Assembly (NCBI GenBank): GCA_006384855.1
Contig: VCJN01002003.1
Coordinates: forward strand, 18,025 to 82,024
Source of the DNA: Tetraselmis striata
Lineage: Eukaryota > Chlorophyta > Chlorodendrophyceae > Chlorodendrales > Chlorodendraceae
Length of the DNA: 64,000 nt
Direction: 5' to 3'
Shown: in pieces, positions 42,950-54,790 of the stretch
Layout: each line of letters starts with the position of its first letter
Position numbering within the stretch: the first letter of the stretch is position 1
Notes under the pieces: generated by a model
Databases searched by the model: none
What the model was told of the DNA's origin: nothing
Seen by the model: the letters and a program-made list of their open reading frames with translations, nothing else
Made by a program: the position numbers and the translations under genes

Positions 42950-44560
42950 ATTAGGGTTGCACGGCTCTCTGCAGCGAGGTCTATATTGCTGCAAAGTGCC
43001 GCAGATTGCTACCTTTGCGCACCCCCCATCGCAGGCAGGCCCTAGATTGTTGCACCGCAGATTGCTACCTACCCGCCGTAACTGCCTAGATTGTTGTAAA
43101 ACCTGTCCTCCGTATCACAGAGCATGTAAGATCAAATATTCCGAATACACTTGGCGATGGGAACATGGTCCTAGCAGGTAATACACGGCCTGCTTTAGAT
43201 CTGATAACGACAAGGCACAAATAGCTGAGGATTGGTGCCGCAGATTGTTGTCTCCGGGAACACCGTGTCGCCCTACATGAATATACGCGTTAAGTATCTG
43301 CATTTGAATGGCATGCAAGTCTCAGTGTGAATGTGCAATACTCTTGACGACAATACATATCAAAAGGCTTCAATAGAAGGTGTGTCCAGCGGAACGCCCT
43401 AGATTGTTGCCCTGCTCCGCAGATTGCTGCCTACCCTCCAAAACTGCCTAGATTGTTGTAAAACCTGTCCTCCTCCGATTCATAGGACATGAAGGATGAA
43501 ATGTTTCGAATATACTAGGTGATGGGAACATGTTCCTAGCAGCTACACTACATTGGCTGCTTTAGATCTGATTACGACAAGGCAAAGATTGTTGCGGGGT
43601 GCCGCAGATTGTATGTTCTCTCTGGGAACACCATATCGCGATACATGAATACACACGTTAAGTATCTGCATTGAAATGGCATGCAAGTCTTAGTATGAAT
43701 GCGCATACGCTTGACGATATTACATATGGAAAGGCTTTTGCTAGCGTGTTTGTCCAGCCGCAGGCCGTAGATTGTTGCGCAGCACTGCGGATTGCTACCT
43801 ACCTGCCGTAACTGTCAAGATTGTTAGAAAACCTGTCCTTCTCCGATCCATAGCTCATGACAGATCGAACATTCTAAATACATATCAAAAGGCTTCACTA
43901 TCAGGTGCGCCCAGCGGCAGGCCCTAGATTGTTGCCCTTTTCCGCAGATTGCTACCTACCCGCCGTAACTGCCTAGATTGTTGGACAACCTGTCTCCTCC
44001 AACTCCTAGGACATAACAGACCAAATATCCGAATACACCAGGTGATGGGAACATGTTCATCCTATCAGCTACTACACTGGCTGCTTTAGATGTGATTACG
44101 ACAAGGCATAGATTGCTGCGAGGTGCCGCAGATTGTTGTCTCCCGGTACACCGTATCGCCATACATGGATACGACCCGTTATGTATATACATTTGTATGG
44201 CATTCTCAGTGTGAATGTGCATACTCTTGACGATATTACTTATCAAAAGGCTTCACTCGCAGGTGTGCCCAACGGTAGGCCCGTAGAATGTTGCGCTGCT
44301 CCGCAGATTGTTGCCTACCCTCCGAAACTGCCTAGATTGTTGGAAAACCTGTCCTCCTCCGATTCATAGGACATGACAGATGAAATGTTTCGAATATACT
44401 AGGTGATGGGAACATGTTCCTAGCAGCTTTACTACACTGACTGCTTTAGATCTGATTACGGCAATGCATAGATTGCTGCGAGGTGCCGCAGATTGCTATC
44501 TCCGGGAACACCGTATCGCCATACATGGATACGAGCCGTTATTTATCTGCATTTATATGG
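42950..44560. repeat. MULE internal repeat array 2
   Basis: Units of about 350-370 bp with CCTAGATTGTTGC/CGCAGATTGCTACC pairs, TTGTAAAACCTGTCCTCC, GGGAACATG and CTGCTTTAGATCTGATTACG words. Separates cargo genes A and B. The same family as arrays 1 and 3, with longer units than array 1. Confidence 0.8.
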
Positions 44561-44580
44561 CTGCAAGTCTGCGAGTGGAC

Positions 44581-47075
44581 CTAGGTTTGACGAAAACAGT
44601 GGTAGTACCTAGCTTGTGGCGCCGCACCGCGCCGATTACATGTATATGCCCATGTTGCTACTATATATTTTTTATTATGACACGGTTTACTGGTACTTAT
44701 CCAAACACCTGACACGAATCGGCATGTATGAGCGGGTACGGGTCGGAGAGAGTCCACCTTTGCACCTTCCGCGGCAGCTTGCTCGGAGATTTTCCTAGCG
44801 GCGTCGGCTGCGGCCTTCCTCCCCGCCTGTACTTGAGGCGAGTTAAGCGCGTCAGATACATAAATAAAACGCAGAATACATGGAGGGCGGCTGGTTGTGC
44901 GCCTCACTAGTTTAGCTGCCGACGTTATGCCGACGACGGGCTTGCGATCGACGTCGAGTCGGGGAGTGCGTGCCTCGGGAAGCTTTGGTTTGCCTTCCTG
45001 TAAATAAGAAGATTGCAAGTGCGATCAGTAGAAACTGGTATATCGTGTTGTAGCAAGCAATCAAGTCAGGCCCTTGCCGTCTATAGCCTGACTGGAGCAC
45101 TTTAGCTGTCAATAGGTCGCCACTTACCGCGTTCGGCGCTTCGGTGGATGCCACGACACCTTTGCTTGCAGTTTGCCGCGTCTCCGGAGCCTGAAATCCG
45201 ACAATGGTGAGCTATACTTCAGTGTGCGACATAGAATCTGCCCAGTACATACTTGCGGATGCATCGAACGTTGGAGCCATACCTCGTGCGACTTAGCGGG
45301 GGAGGTTGTCCCGGGTACGGATGCCTTGTGTGTAGCAGCTGGCACACTGGCCGTGGCACGCGGGCCGGCCAGGGGAAGTACAGCCTGCTCCGCGGCAATA
45401 CGAGGAAGTCGTGTTGATGATTAAATATAAAAGAAGCAGTGTGCCGCTGCAAAGGAGGCAATGATAATATACCTTGACATCCGACCGGGGCTTGGTGGCG
45501 AGGCCCGCCGGCGCGAACGGTGGGATACTCGGCTGCGACGACAAAACATGAGTTTAGCGGCGAGCCTAATCAAGTCGCGGGGTGGGGGCTGGAGAGGGGG
45601 CGGGGGGTTACCGGGAACGTTTCGACTCCAAAGTCGATGTCACCCGTCATATCCACAACCGGTGCAGTAAGAGCTCTCGAGTCCGGGCCAGTAAGCGGCC
45701 GCCTGGAATCTGCGCGGCACTTTTGGCAGCGCCACGACCGAGTGTTCATAAGGAGTTTCCGGTCCCACTGGCTAGAAATCGGTGTGCCGGAGACGAAATC
45801 GCGAACAGGCCGGATCGGATACCCGATGTGCTTCACATAATGCTTGCCGCCATCGCAGAAGATGAGAACGACAGAGTCCACCGCCGCTTTCCAAGCAGTT
45901 TCATCCCACGCCTTGGCGGTTGCTGGTGCATACTTGAGGGCGGAGATAGCGGCTTCGCCGGCACAGCATTTAGGCACCACCCGCATGTGACGGAATTGCT
46001 GCTTCACGTCCTTGTCGACGCGCGGCGACCTCAATGGCACCGTGACTAGGTCCAGGGCGACAGCGATCCTCTGCGAAGCCATGAACGAGAAGCCGAATGG
46101 CGGGAAGATTCCCTCCGGCAAGCCGTTGATGAGGCCCTTGAACCATTCAGATTTAGGCGGTCGGTAATTACCGAAAATGGGCCCCGAGCCCATGCCTCCC
46201 AAGCTTGTAACGTAAAAGAACGCTGCCGAGGTCTCACGCATGGCATCCACCTCGCTCTGTGTCACGAAGATTTCCGGGGGATATGCCAGACTGTGCGCCG
46301 CAACGGTCCAGAAGAGGTGGACGATGTGCGTACCAAAGGCCTTGACGATGAGGCCGCAATGCAACCAGCACGTGCTGCGGCCTCCTTGATGAGAGGTGAT
46401 GCCCCGGAGCAACTTTGGCAAGACAGCGCTGTCAGACCGCGTAACCTCCCATAGAGCGTTGGCGTGGCTTGGGTAGTCTCCCGACTCGACTAAAGGAATA
46501 GTGCCACGCGCGATCATCTTTAGGCTGCCGTACAAGAAGACGGGCGCCACAATCTTGCGGTTTATGGTTTGCCATATCGCAGTGGCAAGTGGCCGGCGCC
46601 TGTGTCGGCTCCGACAGGGTTGTTAAGAGTGCCATACGGGCAGAAGAGGTGGAACCAAACGACCAATGTGCCAGGTTGCGGCTCCGGCCGGACAGAAACC
46701 TTCTCGTACTTGGCGACGAGGTCCTTCGTGCCGTGAACACTACTATCGAAAGAGCAGATACACAGTCGAAACTCGACCCCAGACGGCGAGGGGCACAAGG
46801 TAAGAAACGCGTCCGCGAAGCAATATGGCCATTTGTTGTTCATCCACATTGTCAGGCCGCGCGTCAAGAGGTGGTTTAGTTCCGCCCACTGGAGGGAATA
46901 CTCATGGGCCATGTCCTCTGTTGCACGTGGCCACTTCGCGAACCACTTCCGGAAGGAGTCGTGGTTGGGGTCCCACGACGGCGGAATAACGGGGTGGCTT
47001 CGAGGCCGGCGAGCGCGGCGCAGTTGCCTCCAGTCCTCAGAGTTCTACGGCACAAAACCGTTTTATAAGTACTAG
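44581..47075 (-). CDS. MULE cargo gene B: multi-exon protein of unknown function
   Basis: Exons on the minus strand: about 47075-45612 (with one frame change near 46590), 45473-45532, 45283-45384, 45128-45190, 44908-44997 and 44581-44826. The introns between them are 79, 97, 92, 130 and 81 bp, all GT-AG and all phase 0. The first begins GTAACCCCCC. The large first exon is a compact folded-looking region (FRKWFAKWPRATEDMAHEYS, HHVK-type basic and aromatic residues, KHYVKHIGYPIRPVRDF, then a CQKC pair); the later small exons are Ala/Lys/Pro-rich with a coiled-coil-like AAADAARKISEQAAAE. No family recognised. The consistent splice structure is the main evidence that it is a real gene. The 5' end is not fixed. 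Confidence 0.55.
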
Positions 47076-47099
47076 AAACATATGCTCGTTGCCCCACCC

Positions 47100-48520
47100 G
47101 TTGCTTGCGGTGCCTGACCTAGTCCACACTGGCTCTACGGAAAAGGCGTAGATTGCCGAGCTGCGCCGGCGATTGCTGTTTATTGTCGGCATACTATACT
47201 CCCCTACATTGCAGCCTAGGCAGGTATATGCATTAGTATGGCATGTTTGTCTCAGTGTGAATGTGCATACTCCCGACGTTAATACATATCAAAAGGCTTC
47301 ACTAGCTAGTGTGTCCAGCGGTACGCCCTAGATTGTTGCGCTGCTCCGCAAATAGCTACCTACCCGCCGTTATTGCCTAGTATGTTGTGAAACCTGTCTT
47401 CCTCCGATCCATAGGGCATAACAGACCAAATATTCCGAATACTCTTGTGATAGGAACATGTTCCTGGCAGCTACTACACTGGCTGCTTTAGATGTGATTA
47501 CGGCAAGACATAGATTGTTGTCTTTGGGAACACCGTATGGCCATACATGGATACGACCCGTTATGTATATACATTTGTGTGGCATGCAAGTCTCAGTGTG
47601 AATGTGCACATTCTTGACGAAAATACTTATCAAAAGGATTCACTAGCCGGTGTGTCCAGCAGTAGGCCCTAGATTGTTGCGCTGCTCCGCAGATTGCTAC
47701 CTACCCGCCGGTACTGCCTAGATTGTTGTACAACCCGTCCTCCTCGGATTCATAGGGCGTGAAAGACCAAATATTCCGAATACACTAGGTCATAGGAACA
47801 TGTTACTAGGAGCTACTACACTGGCTGCTTTACATGTGATTACGGCAAAGCATAGATTGATGCGAGGTGCTGCAGATTGTTGTCTCCATGCACACCGTAT
47901 CGCCCTACATGGATACAAGCCGTTAAGAATCTGCAGTTAAATGGCATGCAAGTCTCTCTATGAATGTGCACACGCGTGACGATCTTACATTTGGAAAGGC
48001 TTGGCTAGCGTGTTTGTCCAGCGGCAGGCCGTAGATTATTCCGCAGCACTGCGGATTGCTAACTACCTGCCGTAACTGTCAAGATTGTTAGAAAACCTGT
48101 CCTCCTCCGATTGATAGCTCATGAAAGATCAAGTCTTCCTGATACACTCGGCGATACGAACATGTGACTAGCAGGTACTACACTGGCTGCTTCATTTATG
48201 ATTACGACAAGGCATAGATTGCTGCAAGGTGCCGCAGAAGGTGCTAGACATATTAACCTTACCCAGCGTTAAGGCACGCCCTAGATTGTTGCGCCCCGCC
48301 GCAGATTGTTGCCGTCGTCATGTATCAACTCCATATCTGATATTACACTTCCCGGTACTGCGGCTTAGAGGTATTATGCGGGCGCATAGGCTTGAAGACA
48401 AGACACAGGTAGGTAGCCACACCCCGAGGTACGTCATACTTTGTGATAGCGTGCCGTAGGTTGCTGCGCTGCACTTCATATTGTTGCCTTCCGCAGGCGG
48501 GAACTGCCTAAAAAAAAGCA
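47100..48520. repeat. MULE internal repeat array 3
   Basis: Same units as array 2 (about 330-370 bp). It lies between cargo gene B and cargo block C. Confidence 0.8.
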
Positions 48521-48570
48521 CCTTCTACTTTGTAGACTTATACAAGTCGTATTCATGCGGCATGACGACA

Positions 48571-49616
48571 TCAAACATAGGCATGACGACAAAACACAGA
48601 TTGTTGGGCCCTTGCAAGTAAATGGGCATTTCTAAATTTATACTGCGGCAAGCATGCGGGTGCACCCACCGTGTCGGAAACCAAGTTCACACCGTCCTCG
48701 CGTTCACAGGAGGCGAGCTCCTCTCCTGCGTCGTAGAACCTCGTCCTGGGCGTCGTCGTCGGCGAGGCCCTCGGGGGCTCGTGCGGCGGATGGTGGCTCG
48801 TGGGGTACCGCCTCCGCCGCAAGTTTTTCCGGCGGCCTACTGCGTGCCGGTTGCGGCGTGTCCCCTTGTTTGCGTAGAGCTCCCTCGGTGGTCCCAGTCC
48901 CATCATCTGGAGAATCGGCCGGCACGGGTGTCTCTGGGACGACGTCGTGGCGGTCCTCCGACAAGTGAGGTCCCGATATGATAGCCAGCAACCTGTCCTT
49001 CTCCTACGAGGGTGGGCTAGATGCAGTGAGACGTGTGATACATAAAGGCGATGCATTCATGTTCATACGAGGCGGTGCGACACGCGAAATGCAAGCGTGG
49101 ACGGGCCTACCTCACGCAGCTCGTCCAGACGAGTAGGCACTTCCTCAAGCCGACATTGGACGGCACAAAGCATTCCCTGCTGCTCGGGAAGGCCCACACT
49201 CTCCTCGAAGTGGGCCAGTTTGCGCACAGGCGGGCGATCTCGCTTCTTGAAATCTTGGGAACGGTTGGTGAAGAGCTGCCCCGCTTGTCGAGCGAGGGCG
49301 CCACCAGGGCTCTGCGACGTTCAATCTCGGCTTCGAGGAGAACACGCGACTCCTCACAGGAAGCAATCTCGTTGTCAACAGCATTAAGTCTGTCTTGCAA
49401 GTGCAAAAGCGACTTTGGCGCCCCCTCCTCCAAGATTGTCGGTAGCCTTGACGGCCCAGCGTCTGGAAACCCGGCGCCACCCTCGTCACCCGCAGCATCT
49501 TCAGCAGCAGTGGAAGTAGCAACAGCGCGTGCGTGCTCTTCGGCCTCATCCTGCAGTTGCGCCTGGGTCATGGGAGCCTTGCCCTGTGATACATTGAACT
49601 GTAAGTACTTACGCAA
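48571..49616 (-). CDS. MULE cargo block C: coiled-coil protein, exons uncertain
   Basis: The minus-strand segment 49571-49250 (from MTQAQLQDEAEEHARAV) is rich in Glu, Ala and Leu and contains a heptad-like stretch (LLHLQDRLNAVDNEIASCEE, about 49430-49370), so a coiled coil is likely. Further coding-like stretches follow in other frames (CRLEEVPTRLDELRE to about 49110, then a GTAGGC donor; DDGTGTTEGALRKQGD at about 48930-48720). Exon joins could not be settled. Function unknown. Confidence 0.4.
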
Positions 49617-49718
49617 TCCGATGTATCGCAGATTGTTACTCCTCGGGCAGATTGTTGCTCAGAGCGCCTAGTGCGTACCTCGCGGCGCCTTGGTTTCGCT
49701 AGGGGGCACTAGGGGGCG

Positions 49719-50498
49719 CTAGGGGGTTTTGCTACCTCGCCTTTTTCTCCTTCGTCCGAGGGGGCAGACTGCGTCGAGCAGGGAATGGGTGAATTCAATA
49801 CCTTTAGTGCGATGTGAAGTTGGGGTTCGGCGGTTGGGGTGGGGGGGGGGGGGGGGGGTATGGGGGCGAACCATGTCCAAAGCCCGGGCGATATCCTGTG
49901 TTGCCGGCAGTAAATCTTGGGTTTGTAGCATGGAATCCCCGTCAGGTACGCGTGGAACCCCTGATCTCGTAATGGGGCGCTGCGCTCGCGCGGTGCGTTC
50001 CGTAGACGCTGGTGGCGAGGCTTGCACGACTGTCGGCGGAACACTGGCCGGATGCTGGCCGCTAACAGATATATCCGCATCAGACTCCTCGTCAAACCCC
50101 AGGCGGGGCCAATACAAAGCGGGCGGCTTCCCCCGCACCCGCCGCGAAGACCGCCGCGGCTGCGAAGGTGTTGGCTTGGACTGTGCTACCGGCATAGGAG
50201 CTGTGCCCGGGCCTTCCACCTCCGGGGTGGGCCTCCGCCGCCGCCGCCGAGCGTCTGGAGGGTCCTCCAGCGGGCCGTCCGCTGGCTTAACCCCCCAAGC
50301 GACATTGCGCATGGACCGTCGTAGGTACGGCTCGGTCATATGGGCGTCTAGTGGCCCGCGCTTCACTCCGACGGGTAGCACGGCTAGGAAGGGTGACCAC
50401 TGACCGAGTGGCGTGACAAGGAGTGTGGGTGGATGCGAGAGAGGGGGAGGGGGTTTTAGTTCGTTACGGCAGCCGTCGCGCATATGTTCGAGCCTCAT
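49719..50498 (-). CDS. MULE cargo block C: basic, proline-rich N-terminal protein
   Basis: ATG 50498, just inside the right inverted repeat; 259 residues, Pro/Arg/Ser/Thr-rich and probably disordered, with Arg runs (RRRRRR, RRSSRRVRGK) and an RRRKRRG end. It ends at a TAG within CTAGGGGGC-type 10 bp repeats (49695-49735). It may be the 5' exon of the coiled-coil gene to its left rather than a separate gene; a G run (49840-49858) lies inside the coding frame as a poly-Pro codon tract. Confidence 0.4.
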   Translation of the reverse strand: MRLEHMRDGCRNELKPPPPLSHPPTLLVTPLGQWSPFLAVLPVGVKRGPLDAHMTEPYLRRSMRNVAWGVKPADGPLEDPPDARRRRRRPTPEVEGPGTAPMPVAQSKPTPSQPRRSSRRVRGKPPALYWPRLGFDEESDADISVSGQHPASVPPTVVQASPPASTERTARAQRPITRSGVPRVPDGDSMLQTQDLLPATQDIARALDMVRPHTPPPPPHPNRRTPTSHRTKGIEFTHSLLDAVCPLGRRRKRRGSKTP

Positions 50499-50559
50499 AC
50501 TCCCGCACAGGTGGCGGCGAAAACAGTATATTAATGCAGAGCAGTAAACCCTAAACGGG

Positions 50560-50640
50560 CATCGTGATTTGGCTCGAAAAACAGCAGCAGAACTTGGACC
50601 TCGCGGTACAGTACCTTTTTGCTCGCGTTTTGGCCTTTTC
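50560..50640. repeat. Right terminal inverted repeat of the MULE
   Basis: Reverse complement matches 34467-34545: GCCAAAACGCGAGCAAAAA, GGTACTGTACC, then CTGTTTTTCGAGCC. Confidence 0.7.
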
Positions 50641-50680
50641 TGCGGTTATACGGCTAAATTATACAGTTATACGGTTATAC

Positions 50681-52555
50681 AGTTGAATTTATCGTTACTA
50701 CATTACAGAACTCGTTCAACTGTGTACTGGGCATGTCCTTCCTGAAATCGCACAACCCCGATATTGATTGGCCAACCGGTAAATTAACTTTTCCCGATGG
50801 CAGTGAAATAATCTGCCCTACTCAGTCCCGCGAATCTCACGTCGATATTAGTCACGCTAATGCTATGGCTCGTGAGATAAAGCGACAATATCCAAATACT
50901 GTATTTTCTGCGCATTCCTAAAAGAATATGACGCTACTGAAACAACTACCGCGGACAAAATTGACTCCGACATCGCGACAGTGACTACTGACCAAACCAC
51001 GGAATACACTTAAAACGTACATTCTATTTGCCAACCCCTTAACTCCCTACCGCAATCACGCCATGCCCTCGACCTTGAAATACCGCTATAACCGAAAATG
51101 CCTTTGTTCCGGCCGGAAAAGTCTACCGACTTTCACCCGCTGAATTAGAGGAATTAAAGAAACAGCTTAACAACTTCTTAGAGAAGGGCTTTATCCGTGA
51201 GTCTTTCTCTCCCTTTGCCGCTCGTGTCCTGTTCGCTCGAAAGGCAAGCGGCGGCCTCCGCATGTGCATCGACTACTGTCACCTTAACAAATACACCAAA
51301 CGAATCGAGTTTCCTGTACCCAACGCGGACATGCTACTCGATATGCAGTCTGGTGCTGCCATTTTCTTTGCTCTCGACCTTGCTCTCGGATACCGCCAAC
51401 TTCGCATCAAAGACTCTGACGTACAAAAAACGCCAGTTTAAATGCCAGTTCGGTCGGTTCGAGTTTCTAGTAATGCCCTTTGGCCTCACAAACGCCCCCT
51501 ATGAGCGTCGTAAATGTTTAAAAACGCCGTTTAAATGCCAGTTCGGTCGGTTCGAGTTTCTAGTAATACCCTTTGGCCTCACAAACGCCCCCTCTGCCTT
51601 CCAACGCTAGATGAACCATGTTCTACAGCCTCACAAAAACACCTTTATCCTCGTTTATCTTGACGACGTTTTAATTTTCAGCAACTCTCTCGACGAACAC
51701 ATCAACCATCTTGACATCACACTCAGCTTACTGGCACAGAATGATATACGACTATGGTTACCTAAATGCTTTTTCGGTAAACACGAGCTCGAATACTTAG
51801 GGCACATGGTCAGCAAAGCTGGCCTACGTTCCTCTGATAATAAAGTCTCCGCCGTTAAGAACTGGTCCCCGCCGCGGTCTGTTCAACAGGTCCAGCAGTT
51901 CTTGGGCTTTTGCAATTTTTACCGCCGATACATGCACAAATACTCTCACTTAGCTGCACCCCTTTACGACATTACTCGCAAAAAGAAAATTTTCGAGTGG
52001 GGCGCACGTCAATACACTGCGTTTAATGCACTGAAACACGCGCTCTGTTCTGCCCTTGTACTAATGAGTCCTAAGACCGGTCCTGACGCGGAATTCGTCA
52101 TATCCACGGATGCCAGTAAATACGCTTTAGGCGCCGTTCTTTTACAAAAAGACAATTCCAACAAATTACGCCCGTGCGCTTACTTTGCCAATATACTACA
52201 ACATGCTCACACAAATTATCCTACATATGACCAAGAACTATTGGGTATTGTCTGCGCGCTTAAAGAATGGCGCTGCTATGTCGAAGGTGTTGTTAGCATT
52301 ACAGTAATTACTGATCATGCGACCTTACGTCATTTACCAACTCAAGATGCCCTCGGCCGCCGCCACGCCCTTTGGCTCTCTGACATTTCACCTTATCTTG
52401 CCATCTCAACCCGCACTCAAAAACCTATTATGTCAATACTTTACCGCAAAGGTAGTCAAAATGAAGCTGACGCCCTATCCCGCCGACCTGATCTTAAACA
52501 TGATATGAAGCACGCACGTGCATTGTAATACTTGCCAAATCAAGATAAAAGTGGC
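50681..52555 (+). pseudogene. pol: Ty3/gypsy protease end, reverse transcriptase and RNase H
   Basis: Resumes the protease (LGMSFLKSHNPDIDW at about 50730). The RT begins at about 51110 (VYRLSPAELEELK, RMCIDYCHLNKYT, ALDLALGYRQL) and is interrupted by a frameshift and a 75-88 bp tandem duplication at 51428-51597. It continues with FGLTNAPSAFQR, a TAG at 51608-51610, then the catalytic YLDDVLIFS (about 51655). RNase H follows with its DEDD residues: STDASKYALGA, TYDQELLGIV, ITDHATLRH and NEADALSRR. The frame stops at TAA (52528). A short CNTCQ-like remnant of an integrase zinc finger may follow in another frame, but integrase and 3' LTR are missing. Confidence 0.8.
51428..51597 (+). repeat. 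Tandem duplication inside RT
   Basis: The segment encoding FKCQFGRFEFLV(M/I)PFGLTNAP occurs twice, about 88 bp apart, with one base changing Met to Ile. Confidence 0.9.
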
Positions 52556-53719
52556 GTAACAATACCCACTGGTCAAAGCGTGACACAGCGTACACGCCGT
52601 GGAAGGCTAAACGTCGCCGGGCCAAATATATTCATGTATTTAAAAAGCAAAAGAGAGACGACGGGAGCTGTCGGGGGACAGCGCTCGGAGCGTTGCGCAT
52701 GAACAAGGCACGGGGACGAGAGGAGCAGACAGGGGGTCGCAGGGCGACGCACCGCTACACATATAGCGGGGCGCAGGGCAGACTAAGCATAAGTGCGACG
52801 TCAAACCCAGCTCCAGATCCACACTGCTACCACGGCACGCTACGCCACACCCCTCCCCCCTTTTGTGTTTTTTCTGCTATCAGCTACCAACTACCATGGC
52901 CGGAAGGGAGAACAACATGCCGGAGGGGCATCTCGCACCTGCCGGAGACGGGGCCCCGCTAAAATCAAAGAGAGGGGCAGCAGGAGGTATGCCGACCTGA
53001 CCGCCGACTCCGACGGGGGCGGGCACCTGTACAGATAAGAATGGCAGTACCGCGCCGTAGGGGTCCACCAGGGGCAGGCCCACTTCGGCCACCAAGATCC
53101 CAGCAGGCGTAGACCAGGCGTACATGTAGCGGGCCATAGCCCCGCAGAACCCAGCCCTCCGTCACGGCTCGTGCTCCCAACGCTCCGCACTGACGAACGG
53201 CACTGCGTACCGACCGACAGACCGGCGTAGTTAGCACTCGGAAACGGCCAATGGGGCCGTCCTGTCACAGCTCATGCTACCCACACCCGCCAGGATCCGG
53301 CGACCAACTCACCTCACCTAAACGGCCCGTATCACCGCGGTACCGAGGACTAACTCAGGGAGGTCATAAAGGAAACCCACACGCGACAACGGTGCAGTTT
53401 TCGTAAGGGGGGCGACGCCCGCCGAGCGTTGCCGCAAAGATGGCACTATGCGTAACGCCCGCCGCCAGCGCCGCTATTTTCTATACAGTGTCCAGCCAGT
53501 AACGACGGCACACCACACCGGGCCCGACGGGCCACGACATGACAGGCCGTCTACAAGCAACCAGTACAGGCAATAGCTCAACCCAGTTCAGACGAAAACT
53601 CGCACGCGACGCGTGGGGTTTCTATAAATGTGTATATGTACAGGTATAATATATGCATGTATGGATATATAAGTATGTATGTGTATGTGTGTATATATGC
53701 ATACAGATATGTATATATA

Positions 53720-53757
<38 letters not shown>

Positions 53758-54766
53758 TACACCCAAAAGCGGAAGCAAATGGGGTAGTCCAAACAGTGGA
53801 AGTCGGGTCAAGGCCCGCCAGTTTCCCCACTGTAGGTCAAAAGGCTACACAAGAACAAAAACAAACTAAGAATCCCTCGAAAAGACAGTTCCACAAGCTC
53901 GAGGTCTCACAGGTCGTGAGGCACCATGGGACATACATAGTACGCTCCCGGGTTCAAATGGATCAAAGGATCAAAACAAGGATCAAAAGGTTAACTCAGA
54001 CGGATACAAAGAACAGACTCAGGTAGTCGAATGGTTCCCGGACTCGCGGACTGCAATGCAACTGGGTTCTCTGGATCATACGATCCGGAGGGCCACAGAA
54101 TTGCAGTCAGCAAGGCTCGAAAAGTCGAGCAGGCTATATGGCTCACACGGTTCACAGTTCAAAGCATAGACAACACGCAGCTACGTGCCCATACGCACCG
54201 GCAGATTCCACAGCGGCTCACCGGAGAGATCGCGGCATCCACCCAGCAAAACGCCGCAGCATAACAATGCCAATCCGGATCCGCTATATTATTCACCCTC
54301 GCGTACACGACCACCTGCACATACATGTATCTACATATATATACATGTGCATACGCAGCACCATCCAAATGTCAATAAACATCAACATGAACATCCCGAC
54401 ACCCCCCCATCATATCCCCACATACATACGCACACACATATACATAGAAATATACACACACGCAGGCACGCCTATCACGGCCTCTCGAAAAAAGATTCCA
54501 GATCGAGACATCATATCCAGTTTCCATCCCATCCGCGGATCGCGACAAATGATCAACAAGCGCCATCCAGGGGCGACGTTACCCGGCACCAGCAAGGTTA
54601 CGCAGGCAGATACAACGCACTGTGATAAGGTGTTTCCCACACATTAGGACTCGAAAACAAAAAATCGAATAAAATTGGTCTCATCGCAAAAAATGATCAT
54701 CCACCTCCTCAATATTCCAAGATTGCGGATATTCATGCTATACACGCAGCATCAATCCGGGATCCG
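52556..54766. other. Spacer with microsatellites, no supported gene
   Basis: Contains a TGTG/TATA-rich stretch at 53625-53757 ending in (GT)n (53718-53757), and a T/A/C-rich stretch at 54290-54470 with CACATACA words. Open frames here lack family features. Part of it is probably the left end of the tyrosine-recombinase element; its boundary was not found. Confidence 0.5.
53718..53757. repeat. (GT)n microsatellite
   Basis: About 19 GT dinucleotides, preceded by TATATAT and GTATGT repeats. Confidence 0.95.
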
Positions 54767-54790
54767 GTGGCTCACACATGTGTTCCATGC

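Larger units (their letters stand above)
34459..50670 (+). mobile_element. Mutator-like element (MULE) of about 16.2 kb
   Basis: Splits the protease of the Ty3 element. CGGTTATAC is found at 34450-34458 on the left and at 50643 and 50672 on the right, giving a 9-10 bp target duplication as expected for MULEs. Inverted ends share GGCAAAAACGCGAGCAAGAA (from 34467) with GGCCAAAACGCGAGCAAAAA on the opposite strand (from about 50636). The transposase (34727-38079) reads rightward; three gene blocks read leftward. The exact right end is blurred by extra copies of the TTATACGG word between 50643 and 50680. Confidence 0.8.

Noticed and set aside
54767-54790. GTG start for the gag-like ORF
   Set aside because: The first ATG in frame is 54791; a GTG start is not expected in a nuclear gene.
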